NCBI RefSeq assembly: GCF_016916835.1
Contig: NZ_JAFFIX010000012.1
Span: forward strand, 158,408-222,407
Length of the DNA: 64,000 nt
Direction of reading: 5' to 3'
Origin: Actinacidiphila bryophytorum
GTDB taxonomy: Bacteria > Actinomycetota > Actinomycetes > Streptomycetales > Streptomycetaceae
Part shown: positions 7,796 through 15,429 of the stretch, one piece after another
Numbering within the stretch: the first letter of the stretch is position 1
How the letters are laid out: the number at the start of each line of letters is the position of its first letter
Translations under genes and position numbers: made by a program
Notes under the pieces: model-generated
What the model was told of the DNA's origin: nothing
Databases searched by the model: none
What the model saw: only the letters and a program-made list of their open reading frames with translations

Positions 7796-8911
7796 ATGCA
7801 GCACCGCCTCGTCAGGGCAGGCCTGTCTTGCCTCGCCGCGGTCGTCCTGGCCGCCGCAGGCGCCGGATGCGGCTCGGGGTCGGGCGGCAAGTCCGCGGCG
7901 GACACGCAGGGTTCGGCGATCTCCGCCAAGCGCTGCGCCCAGAACAAGGCCGCGGGCAAGATCACGTACCTGTCGGGCTACCAGTACCAGTCCTCGGTGT
8001 CGATCCTCGAATACGTCGCCGCTGAGAAGCTCGGCTACTTCACCGACCTGTGCCTCGACGTCGCGCTCAAGCCGGGCACCGGCGACACCGCGCAGAACAC
8101 CAAGCTGCTGGCCGGCGGGCAGGCGACGGTCTCCGCCGTCGCGGAACAGGACCTCATCCAGGCCCGGGCCAACGGCATCGTGATCGAGGGCTACTCCTCC
8201 TACTCCGACGCCGGCCTGGACATCCTGATGACGAACAAGGACATCACCCGGCTCACCCAGCTCGACGGCAAGGTGCTCGGCCACAAGGGCTACGTGCCCG
8301 CCGCCGTCGAGGCGATGCTGGTCAAGGCGGGGGTCGACTGGCACTCGCTCACCCTGGTCAAGGAGGGCTACGACCCCTCCGTACTCCCCCGCAGGCAGGG
8401 CGGCCTCGCAGCGCTGACCGGCTTCGTGTCCAACGAGCCCAACCAGCTGAAAGCGGCAGGCAAGGACGTCACCGTGTGGCAGCCCGTCGACTACGGCATC
8501 CCCAGCTCGATCGGCGCGATGGCCGTGAACCCGGCTTTCGCTGCCGCGCACCCGACCGCGCTCCAGGACGTCCTGCGCGCGTCGCTGCACGCCTACGCCT
8601 ACTGCACGGCGAGCGAGGCGCACATCGCCGAGTGCGTCGGCTACGCGGCGAAGCTGTCGGGGCCGACGTACGACAAGGCGCTGAACGCGACCATCTGGAA
8701 GACCGAGACGCAGGTCGTGCGGGACAACCCGACGCCCGGGCAGCCGCTCGGCGGCATCGACCCCGGCAACGTCGCCAGGATCGTCGACATGCTGCACCAG
8801 TTCGGCATCGTGCCGGCCCGCGTGACCGCGGCGCAGGCAGCGGGGTGGTTCGACACCTCGGTCGCCGGCAGCGTCTACGCGGCCGGGAAGCTCGTCTGGC
8901 CCGCCCCGTAG
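7796..8911 (+). CDS. ABC transporter substrate-binding lipoprotein (NMT1/THI5-like)
   Basis: A 371-residue protein starting ATG 7796 behind GGGAG. Signal peptide residues 1 to about 25 end in a lipobox (AAGAGC), so it is a membrane-anchored extracellular receptor. The mature part begins with a strand (KITYLSGYQYQSSV) and continues with ILEYVAAEKLGYFTD and LKPGTGDTAQNTKLLAGGQA. This layout is typical of NMT1/THI5-like proteins that bind pyrimidine, riboflavin-precursor, sulfonate or nitrate ligands. An extra Cys pair near the C-terminal half (AYAYCTASEAHIAECVGYA) may be a disulfide. It sits between the ATPase/permease genes and a RutA-like monooxygenase, so its ligand is probably that enzyme's substrate. 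A heterocyclic or sulfonated nutrient is inferred. Confidence 0.87.
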   Translation: MQHRLVRAGLSCLAAVVLAAAGAGCGSGSGGKSAADTQGSAISAKRCAQNKAAGKITYLSGYQYQSSVSILEYVAAEKLGYFTDLCLDVALKPGTGDTAQNTKLLAGGQATVSAVAEQDLIQARANGIVIEGYSSYSDAGLDILMTNKDITRLTQLDGKVLGHKGYVPAAVEAMLVKAGVDWHSLTLVKEGYDPSVLPRRQGGLAALTGFVSNEPNQLKAAGKDVTVWQPVDYGIPSSIGAMAVNPAFAAAHPTALQDVLRASLHAYAYCTASEAHIAECVGYAAKLSGPTYDKALNATIWKTETQVVRDNPTPGQPLGGIDPGNVARIVDMLHQFGIVPARVTAAQAAGWFDTSVAGSVYAAGKLVWPAP

Positions 8912-8970
8912 CCCCGCCGGGACGGGCGGCCCCGCAGGAGCGGTCTCCGCAACCTCACGGAAAGGCCCAC

Positions 8971-9006
8971 ATGTGTCCGCAAAAGAGCATGTGTCCGCGA
9001 AAGAGT
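8971..9006 (+). repeat. 18-bp tandem duplication spanning the start codon of the monooxygenase gene
   Basis: ATGTGTCCGCAAAAGAGC (8971-8988) is followed directly by ATGTGTCCGCGAAAGAGT (8989-9006), with two differences. Each copy carries an in-frame GTG (8973 and 8991), so the protein N terminus reads as VSAKEH followed by VSAKEY. The Shine-Dalgarno GGAAAGG (8959-8965) serves the first GTG. Confidence 0.9.
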
Positions 9007-10055
9007 ACGGAATCTTCCTGCCCATCGGGAACGGCGGCTGGATGCTGTCCACGACCGCCCCGCACCCCGAGGCGAGCTACGCGTGGAACAAGCGCGCGGC
9101 CCTGCACGCGGAGGGCATCGGACTCGACTTCGTCATGTCGATGGCGAAGTGGCGCGGCTTCGGCGGGACCACCGACCACTGGGGGCGCTCCCTGGAGTCG
9201 GTCACGATGATGGCGGCGCTCGCCGAGGCGACCAGCCGGATCAGGATCTGGGCCACCCTGCACGCCAACGTCCACAACCCGGCCGTCGCCGCGAAGATGC
9301 TGACCACCTTGCAGGACGTCTCCGCGGGCCGGGCCGGGCTGAACATCGTCAACGGCTCCTACCCCGGCGAGTTCCAGCAGTTCGGCGACTGGGACCCCGA
9401 CCTGAGCCACGAGGACCGCTACCGGATGACGGAGCTGTGGACGGAGGCGGTCTGCCGGCTGTGGAGCGAGCCGTCGGTCACGATGCACACGCCCTACTTC
9501 GACCTGGTCGACTGCCAGTCCCGCCCGCATCCGGCGCCCCGGCCGACCCTGATCAGCGCGGGCAAGTCCGAGGACGCGCGCCGCTTCCAGGCCCGCTACG
9601 CCGACGGGGCCTTCCTCGCGGCGGAGAGCCTGGAGGAGATGCGGGCGCTGTCCGCGGACGTCCACTCCCGTGCGAAGGCGCACGGCAGGGTCTGCAGGAC
9701 CTACTCGATGCTCACCGTCGTGCAGGACGAGACCGACGCGCTGGCGGCGGCCAAGGTCAAGGCGTGGGGCAAGGGAGTCGACCGCGAGGCGCTCACGGGG
9801 ATGCGCACGGCCTGGGGCGTGTCGGAGAACCAGGCCCGCGCGTGGGCGGAGGGCGCGGCCGGCGAGGCGGCCTTCCAGACCGCGTACGTCGCGGGCTCCG
9901 CGGCCACCGTCACCGAGCACATCGAGTACATCGTGCGCGAGGCCGACCTGGACGGGCTCATGCTGATCTTCCCCGAATACGACGCGGACATGCTGCTGTT
10001 CGGCGAGACCGTGCTGCCCGCGCTGCGCGCCCACGACGCGGCGGCCGCGTCCTGA
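8973..10055 (+). CDS. RutA-like LLM-class flavin-dependent monooxygenase
   Basis: A 360-residue protein from GTG 8973, well spaced from GGAAAGG. A second GTG at 8991 comes from an 18-bp duplication. The bacterial-luciferase-like (LLM) fold is recognisable. FLPIGNGGWMLSTTAP, LDFVMSMAKWRGFGG, the arginine-bearing TSRIRIWAT, and SAGRAGLNIVNGSYPGEF match the layout I remember for E. coli RutA, the FMN-dependent pyrimidine oxygenase, and related dimethylsulfone and alkanesulfonate monooxygenases. It follows an NMT1/Ssu-type ABC importer by 61 bp in the same orientation. The likely role is oxygenating the imported compound, with FMNH2 supplied by a reductase not visible here. RutA itself needs partners (RutB-F) that are absent, so uracil as the substrate is uncertain. 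It converges on the beta-glucosidase gene. Confidence 0.87.
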   Translation: MSAKEHVSAKEYGIFLPIGNGGWMLSTTAPHPEASYAWNKRAALHAEGIGLDFVMSMAKWRGFGGTTDHWGRSLESVTMMAALAEATSRIRIWATLHANVHNPAVAAKMLTTLQDVSAGRAGLNIVNGSYPGEFQQFGDWDPDLSHEDRYRMTELWTEAVCRLWSEPSVTMHTPYFDLVDCQSRPHPAPRPTLISAGKSEDARRFQARYADGAFLAAESLEEMRALSADVHSRAKAHGRVCRTYSMLTVVQDETDALAAAKVKAWGKGVDREALTGMRTAWGVSENQARAWAEGAAGEAAFQTAYVAGSAATVTEHIEYIVREADLDGLMLIFPEYDADMLLFGETVLPALRAHDAAAAS

Positions 10056-10073
10056 CGCCGCCCCGCGGCCCGG

Positions 10074-11468
10074 TCAGCTCCCGTGGGCGGCGCGCTCGGC
10101 GGCGATGAAGTCGCGGTACCAGCGGTAGCTGTCCTTGGGGGTGCGCCGGAGCGTGTCGTAGTCGACGCGGACGATGCCGAAGCGGCGGTCGTAGCCGAAG
10201 GCCCACTCGAAGTTGTCCAGCAGGGACCACACGTAGTACGCGCGCACGTCGACGCCTTCCGCGACGGCCTGGGCGAGGGCGTCGAGATGGTCGCGGAGGT
10301 AGTCGACGCGGTCGGTGTCGTGGATGCTGCCGTCTGCCGACACGGTGTCGGCCTCCGCGGAGCCGTTCTCGGTGATGACCAGCGGCGGTAGCCCGGGGTA
10401 GCGGCGGGTGAGGTCGACCAGCAGGTCGCGGAAGGAGGAGGGCACCACGGGCCAGCCCATGGTGGTGCGGCGGGCGGCCTCGTCGCCCCAGGTCTCCCGG
10501 ACCCGGATGTCGTCGGCGGTGCGCAGCGCCGGGTCGGCCTCCCGCCAGGGGGCGTCGGCGACGGTGATGGGCCGGTAGTAGTTGACGCCGCAGAAGTCCA
10601 GCGGGCGGGAGGCGATGGCGAGGTCGCCGTCGCGGCGGAAGGAGAAGTCGCTGATGCCGGCCCACACCTCCTGCTCGCCTTCCGGGTAGCGGCCGAGGAA
10701 GACCGGGTCGAACCAGCAGCGGTTGTGCATGACGTCGGCCCGGGCCACGGCCGCGGCGTCCTCCGGCGAGCCGGTGGCGGGCAGCAGCCGGTCGGGGTTG
10801 AGTGCGATGCCGACCTCGCGGGCGCCGGCCGCGCGCAGGGCGTCCACGGCGAGGCCGTGGCCGACCAGCAGGTGGTGGACGACGGCGAGGGCGCCGTGGC
10901 CCTCGCGGGTGCCGGGGGCGTGGCGGCCGATGGCGTGCCCCAGGAAGGCGGTGCAGAAGGGCTCGTTGAGGGTCATCCAGCGCCCGGCGCGGTCGGCGAG
11001 GCGCTCGGCGACGACGGCCGCGTACTCGGCGAAGGCCTCGGCGGTGTCGCGGACCCGCCAGCCGCCGGTGTCCTCCAGGGGCTGCGGCAGGTCCCAGTGG
11101 TAGAGGGTGGGGGCGGGTTCGACGCCGGCGGCCAGCAGTTCGTCCACGAGGCGGTCGTAGAAGTCCAGGCCCGCGGGGTTGACCGCCCCGGTGCCCGCGG
11201 GGAGGATCCGCGGCCAGGCGATGGAGAAGCGGTAGGTGTCGGCGCCCAGGTCGCGCAGCAGCGCGACGTCCTCGGGGTAGCGGTGGTAGTGGTCGCAGGC
11301 GACATCCCCGGTGGCGCCGTCGGCGGTGGCGCCCTGGGTGTGTGCGTAGGTGTCCCAGATGGAGGTTCCGCGGCCGTCCTCGCCGGTGGCGCCTTCGATC
11401 TGGTAGGCGGCGGTGGCGGCGCCGAACCGGAATCCGCGCGGGAAGCGCGGAGCGGGGGCGGACGTCAT
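10074..11468 (-). CDS. GH1 beta-glucosidase, cytosolic (BglC-like)
   Basis: A 464-residue protein from ATG 11468 ([13 protein letters not shown]). It carries the family-1 glycoside hydrolase signatures [15 protein letters not shown] at the N terminus, the acid/base in TLNEPFC and the nucleophile in ITENGSA, with length typical for GH1. No signal peptide is present, so it acts in the cytoplasm on imported cellobiose or cello-oligosaccharides. It is divergent from the secreted GH9 cellulase. The intergenic space holds an exact CebR operator (11675-11688), the cellobiose-responsive repressor site of streptomycetes, so co-regulation with the cellulase is likely although the box is about 200 bp from this start. 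The product is glucose. The alternative specificity of beta-galactosidase or fucosidase activity, common in GH1, cannot be excluded. Confidence 0.9.
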   Translation of the reverse strand: MTSAPAPRFPRGFRFGAATAAYQIEGATGEDGRGTSIWDTYAHTQGATADGATGDVACDHYHRYPEDVALLRDLGADTYRFSIAWPRILPAGTGAVNPAGLDFYDRLVDELLAAGVEPAPTLYHWDLPQPLEDTGGWRVRDTAEAFAEYAAVVAERLADRAGRWMTLNEPFCTAFLGHAIGRHAPGTREGHGALAVVHHLLVGHGLAVDALRAAGAREVGIALNPDRLLPATGSPEDAAAVARADVMHNRCWFDPVFLGRYPEGEQEVWAGISDFSFRRDGDLAIASRPLDFCGVNYYRPITVADAPWREADPALRTADDIRVRETWGDEAARRTTMGWPVVPSSFRDLLVDLTRRYPGLPPLVITENGSAEADTVSADGSIHDTDRVDYLRDHLDALAQAVAEGVDVRAYYVWSLLDNFEWAFGYDRRFGIVRVDYDTLRRTPKDSYRWYRDFIAAERAAHGS

Positions 11469-11641
11469 GGGGCGGCTCCTCGTGTGGTCGGTCCTCGCGG
11501 CCGGCGGGGCCAGCCGGCGCCGCGGCGCCACGAAGATCCACACGACCGGCCCCAGGTTACGCGACGTCCGGGTACGTCCGGGATGCCGGGCTCCCCGCGA
11601 GCTGCGCGGCGGGGGCCGACGCCCTGAACCGGTCCGCCGTC

Positions 11642-11671
11642 TTGACGGCGCCCGCGACGGGCACCGACCAT
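11642..11671 (+). promoter_or_regulatory. Candidate promoter of the GH9 cellulase gene
   Basis: TTGACG at 11642-11647, then 18 bp, then GACCAT at 11666-11671. The CebR box begins 4 bp downstream, so a bound repressor would cover the start point. The -35 is good and the -10 weak. Confidence 0.45.
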
Positions 11672-11674
11672 TCG

Positions 11675-11688
11675 TGGGAGCGCTCCCA
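11675..11688. promoter_or_regulatory. CebR box (cellobiose-responsive LacI-family operator)
   Basis: Exact 14-bp palindrome TGGGAGCGCTCCCA, extended to an 18-bp perfect palindrome CGTGGGAGCGCTCCCACG at 11673-11690. This is the published consensus for CebR in Streptomyces, which represses cellulase and cellobiose-uptake genes until cellobiose or cellotriose is present. It lies 28 bp upstream of the GH9 start and 206 bp upstream of the GH1 start. The repressor gene itself is not in this window. Confidence 0.92.
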
Positions 11689-11716
11689 CGTCGCTTCGGC
11701 ACCGGAAGGACCATCT

Positions 11717-14383
11717 GTGATCCCCCACTCACACCGCTCCTACCCCACGAGATCCCCCGGACAGGTCCGGCGGTTCCGCAGTCGCCTCCTGGGCACCCTG
11801 GCCGTCGCCGGGCTCGTCGGCGCCGCGCTGGTCGCCCCGGCAGGAGCCGCGGCCGCCGCCGACGACCCGCCCGAGCAGATCGTCAACGGCGACTTCTCCG
11901 ACGGAAGCACCGCGCCCTGGTGGTGGACGGAGAACAACCCGGCCACCGTGGTGGACGGCCGGCTCTGCGCCGACATCCCGGAGGGCACGGCCAACCCGTG
12001 GGACGCCATCATCGGGCAGAGCGACCTGCCGCTGATCGCGGGCGAGAGCTACACGCTCAGCTACACCGCCACCGCGTCGGTGCCGGTCACCATCACCACC
12101 AACGTGCAGATGGCGGTCGACCCGTACACCACCGAACTGTCGGAGCACGACCAGCTCACCGACACCGCGGTGCCGATCTCCCACACCTTCACCGCCAAGG
12201 CGGACAACGACGCCGCCCAGCTCGCCTTCCAGGTCGGCGGCAGCTCCCACGCCTTCACCCTGTGCCTGGACGACATCTCGCTGCGCGGCGGCGCGGAGCC
12301 CCCGGTCTACACCCCCGACACGGGCTCCCCGGTCCGGGTGAACCAGGTCGGCTACCTGCCCGCGGGGCCGAAGGACGGCACGTTCGTCACCGACGCCACC
12401 GACCCGCAGACCTGGACGCTGAACGACGCGGCCGGGACCGCCGTCGCCACCGGCACCACCGAGCCGGGCGGCACCGACCCGACCTCCGGCCAGAACGTCC
12501 AGACGTTCGACTTCAGCAGCTACACCACCGCGGGCGACGGCTACACGGTCACCATCGGCGACCAGACCAGCGAGCCCTTCACCATCGCCGCCGACGTCTA
12601 CGCGGCGTTGCGCACCGACTCGCTGGCCTACTACTACGACCAGCGCAGCGGCATCGCCATCGACGGCTCGATAGCCGGCGCCGCCTATGCCCGCCCCGCC
12701 GGGCACCTCAACGTCGCCCCCAACACCGGTGACAACGACGTGCCCTGCCAGCCGGGCGTGTGCGACTACACGCTGGACGCCGCGGGCGGCTGGTACGACG
12801 CGGGCGACCAGGGCAAGTACGTGGTCAACGGCGGCATCTCGGTCGCGGAGCTGATGAACGCCTACGAGCGCACGCTGACCGCCCAGGGCGCGGGCGGCGC
12901 GGCGCTCGGTGACGGCAGGCTGAAGGTGCCCGAGCACGGCAACGGCGTGCCGGACATCCTCGACGAGGCCCGCTGGGAACTGAACTTCCTGATGGAGATG
13001 CAGGTTCCCGACGGCCAGCCGCTGGCCGGCATGGCGCACCACAAGCTGCACGACGAGGCCTGGACCGGGCTGCCGCAGGCGCCGGACAAGGACTCCCAGC
13101 CGCGCCTGCTGCACCCGCCGTCCACCGCCGCCACGCTCAACCTGGCCGCGGCGGGCGCCCAGTGCGCCCGGCTGTTCAGGCCCTACGACACGGCGTTCGC
13201 CGACCGCTGCCTGACCGCGTCCCAGAAGGCGTGGACCGCGGCCGAGGCGCACCCGGCCGTGTACGCCGACCCCAACGACGCCACGGGCGGCGGCGCGTAC
13301 AGCGACAGCAACGTCACCGACGAGTTCTACTGGGCGGCGGCCGAGCTGTTCATCACCACGGGCGACGACACCTACCGCCAGGCGGTGCTCGCCTCCCCGC
13401 TGCACGGGCACAGCGACGCCGTCTTCCCGCACGACGGGTTCTCCTGGGGCTCCACCGCGGCACTCGGCGCCCTGGACCTGGCGACCGTGCCCAACAAGCT
13501 GACCGGCGACCAGCTGGCCACCGTGCGCGCGATGGTGACCGACGCCGCCGACGGCTACGCCCAGGAGTCCCAGGACACGCTGTACGGCCTGCCCTACGCG
13601 CCGTCAGGCGACCACTACGTCTGGGGCTCCAACAGCCAGGTGCTCAACAACGCGGTGGTGCTGGGTGTGGCCGGCGACCTGACCGGCGAGGCGAAGTACC
13701 GGGACGCGGTGGTGCACGCCCTGGACTACATCCTGGGCCGCAACCCGCTGAACCAGTCCTACGTCACCGGCTTCGGCGAGCGGAACTCGCACAACCAGCA
13801 CAGCCGCATCTGGGCGCACCAGCTGAACGCCGACCTGCCCAACCCGCCCGCGGGCACCCTGGCCGGCGGTCCCGACAACCAGCTGGAGGACCCGACCGCG
13901 CAGAGCAAGCTGACCGGCTGCGCACCGGCGATGTGCTACATCGACGACATCGAGTCGTACTCCACCAACGAGAGCGCCATCAACTGGAACGCGCCGCTGG
14001 CCTGGGTAGCCTCCTACGTGGACGACCTCGGCAGCAACGGGGGCGACGACGGCGGCAGCAAGGGCGCCTGCCAGGTCACCTACACCTCCTACCGCTGGAG
14101 CGGCGGCTTCACCACCCAGGTGACGCTGAAGAACACCGGCACTGCGGCGGTCTCCCCCTGGGAGCTGGCGTGGTCGTTCGCCGACAACCAGAAGATCACC
14201 GACCGCTGGCAGGCCGAGATCACCCAGAGCGGGCAGAACGTCAGCGCCAAGCCGGCCGCCTGGAACGCCTCGGTGGCACCCGGCGCCTCGGTGATGTTCG
14301 GCTTCAACGGCACCTCGACCGGCCAGGTCGGCAATCCGACCACGTTCACCATGAACGGCGCGGCGTGCGAGACGGTGACGTGA
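11717..14383 (+). CDS. Secreted GH9 cellulase, CBM4/9 - Ig-like - GH9 - CBM2
   Basis: An 888-residue protein from GTG 11717, with Shine-Dalgarno GGAAGGA at 11704-11710. Residues 1 to about 42 are a signal peptide with a basic n-region and ending AGAAAAA. Residues about 46-190 are a CBM4/9-type carbohydrate-binding module ([15 protein letters not shown]). Residues about 205-295 are the cellulase N-terminal Ig-like domain ([19 protein letters not shown]). Residues about 300-770 are the GH9 catalytic (alpha/alpha)6 barrel with [11 protein letters not shown] (catalytic base aspartates), [15 protein letters not shown] and [13 protein letters not shown] (general-acid Glu near 752). Residues about 790-888 are a CBM2 with a terminal Cys pair. 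The modular order matches processive endoglucanases. Released cellobiose would feed the divergent GH1 enzyme. It is followed by a strong terminator. Confidence 0.94.
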   Translation: MIPHSHRSYPTRSPGQVRRFRSRLLGTLAVAGLVGAALVAPAGAAAAADDPPEQIVNGDFSDGSTAPWWWTENNPATVVDGRLCADIPEGTANPWDAIIGQSDLPLIAGESYTLSYTATASVPVTITTNVQMAVDPYTTELSEHDQLTDTAVPISHTFTAKADNDAAQLAFQVGGSSHAFTLCLDDISLRGGAEPPVYTPDTGSPVRVNQVGYLPAGPKDGTFVTDATDPQTWTLNDAAGTAVATGTTEPGGTDPTSGQNVQTFDFSSYTTAGDGYTVTIGDQTSEPFTIAADVYAALRTDSLAYYYDQRSGIAIDGSIAGAAYARPAGHLNVAPNTGDNDVPCQPGVCDYTLDAAGGWYDAGDQGKYVVNGGISVAELMNAYERTLTAQGAGGAALGDGRLKVPEHGNGVPDILDEARWELNFLMEMQVPDGQPLAGMAHHKLHDEAWTGLPQAPDKDSQPRLLHPPSTAATLNLAAAGAQCARLFRPYDTAFADRCLTASQKAWTAAEAHPAVYADPNDATGGGAYSDSNVTDEFYWAAAELFITTGDDTYRQAVLASPLHGHSDAVFPHDGFSWGSTAALGALDLATVPNKLTGDQLATVRAMVTDAADGYAQESQDTLYGLPYAPSGDHYVWGSNSQVLNNAVVLGVAGDLTGEAKYRDAVVHALDYILGRNPLNQSYVTGFGERNSHNQHSRIWAHQLNADLPNPPAGTLAGGPDNQLEDPTAQSKLTGCAPAMCYIDDIESYSTNESAINWNAPLAWVASYVDDLGSNGGDDGGSKGACQVTYTSYRWSGGFTTQVTLKNTGTAAVSPWELAWSFADNQKITDRWQAEITQSGQNVSAKPAAWNASVAPGASVMFGFNGTSTGQVGNPTTFTMNGAACETVT

Positions 14384-14407
14384 CGCACCGCCCCGCCCGC
14401 TGAGACG

Positions 14408-14452
14408 GCGATGCGGCCGGAGCGCCCCGTTGGGGGCCTGCGGCCGCATCGC
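14408..14452 (+). terminator. Terminator after GH9 gene
   Basis: Perfect 12-bp inverted repeat GCGATGCGGCCG / CGGCCGCATCGC (14408-14419 and 14441-14452) around a GC-rich loop, 25 bp after the stop codon. No U-tract is seen. Confidence 0.7.
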
Positions 14453-14504
14453 GGTGTCCCGGGTCCGCGGCCGGGAGACGGCCGGCTGACCGGGCGTCCG
14501 GCCC

Positions 14505-15182
14505 TCAGGAGTCCTGGACCAGGAAGCACCCGTGCCGCGCGTCCTGCGAGACGAACGCGAACGCCGTCGGCGCGGCGCCGAGGTTGAGGTGGAAGGGCAG
14601 GAAGTCCGGGTCCAGCTGGAGGGCCAGCCGCCACGGACCCCCGTCGGGCCACTCGTCGCCCTGGAAGAAGGCGGGAGTTCCGCCGATCTTGTCGCCGGCG
14701 ACCGCCTCCCAGTACCGGTCGCGTTCGCCGTCGGGCAGTGCCGCGTACTCGTACCCGGAGAGGAAGGCCGGGTCCTCGCCGCGCCGGAGCCGGACACCGT
14801 ACTCGGCGCGGGAGCCGTCCGCGCGGTGGTAGAGGCCGGGACCGGTCGCCGCCGGGAGCGTCGTGCCGGGGTAGACACCGCCCGGCTGCACGACCACGGC
14901 GTTAGCGCCCTCGTCGGGACAGGCGATGTCGGGGTCGAAGAAGGCCTCGTCGCCGTGCTCGGCGTGCGTCACGAAGACGTAGGCGAGCTTGCCCCGCCCC
15001 GCGTCGCCGAGCACCGCCTCCAGCTCGATCTGGCAGATGAAACGCATCGGTTCGCCCCACGCGTCGTTGACCGGCCACTGCGGCTCGGCGAGCCACACCG
15101 GCTGGCCCCCGAACTTGGTGACCGGGGCGGTGATCGCCGCCTCCGCGGGGACGAACGCCTCGATCCTCGACGTCGGCACCAT
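14505..15182 (-). CDS. DUF1963-like hypothetical protein
   Basis: A 225-residue protein from ATG 15182 (MVPTSRIEAFVPAEAA). GTG at 15200 is an alternative adding six residues. No signal peptide or membrane span is present. The opening, FGGQPVWLAEPQWPVNDAWGEPMRFICQIEL, and repeated short hydrophobic strands ending FHLNLGAAPTAFAFVSQDA, resemble the DUF1963/YwqG group of beta-rich proteins, whose function is unknown. Codon use is like its neighbours. It is convergent with the GH9 gene and divergent from the GH92 gene across 247 bp holding two LacI-type operators. It may be an unrelated bystander of those operators. Confidence 0.7.
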   Translation of the reverse strand: MVPTSRIEAFVPAEAAITAPVTKFGGQPVWLAEPQWPVNDAWGEPMRFICQIELEAVLGDAGRGKLAYVFVTHAEHGDEAFFDPDIACPDEGANAVVVQPGGVYPGTTLPAATGPGLYHRADGSRAEYGVRLRRGEDPAFLSGYEYAALPDGERDRYWEAVAGDKIGGTPAFFQGDEWPDGGPWRLALQLDPDFLPFHLNLGAAPTAFAFVSQDARHGCFLVQDS

Positions 15183-15304
15183 GCCCCCATGCTGCACCAC
15201 TCTCCGCGGCGCCGCACCGGCGGCCCGCGCAACTCGCGGACAATTGCGGCCAGTTGTCCGGCCCGTGCGGGCTGACGTGCACCGCCGACCGGAATGTCAA
15301 GGTC

Positions 15305-15334
15305 TTGACAACGTTGGAAAGGCCGGAGGAGCAT
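15305..15334 (+). promoter_or_regulatory. Candidate promoter of the GH92 gene
   Basis: TTGACA at 15305-15310, 18-bp spacer, GAGCAT at 15329-15334. The -35 overlaps the first LacI-type operator and the second lies just beyond the expected start point, a classical repression geometry. The -10 is weak. Confidence 0.45.
15307..15318. promoter_or_regulatory. LacI-type operator half-degenerate copy 1 (GH92)
   Basis: GACAACGTTGGA is a near-palindrome with the central CG step typical of LacI-family sites. It differs at two outer positions from the perfect copy at 15351-15362, 44 bp downstream, and overlaps the TTGACA -35. Confidence 0.65.
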
Positions 15335-15350
15335 CGCTTGCTGTTGCGAT

Positions 15351-15362
15351 GACAACGTTGTC
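15351..15362. promoter_or_regulatory. LacI-type operator copy 2 (GH92)
   Basis: GACAACGTTGTC, a perfect 12-bp palindrome centred on CG, 68 bp upstream of the GH92 start. It has the form of actinobacterial LacI-family operators but differs from the CebR box, so a separate sugar-specific repressor is implied. No lacI gene is in the window. Confidence 0.75.
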
Positions 15363-15429
15363 CATCCGGCAGGCGTCTCTCACCCTCCACGGGGCGCCGC
15401 TCCTTCCCGTAACTCCGAAGGGCAGGAAA

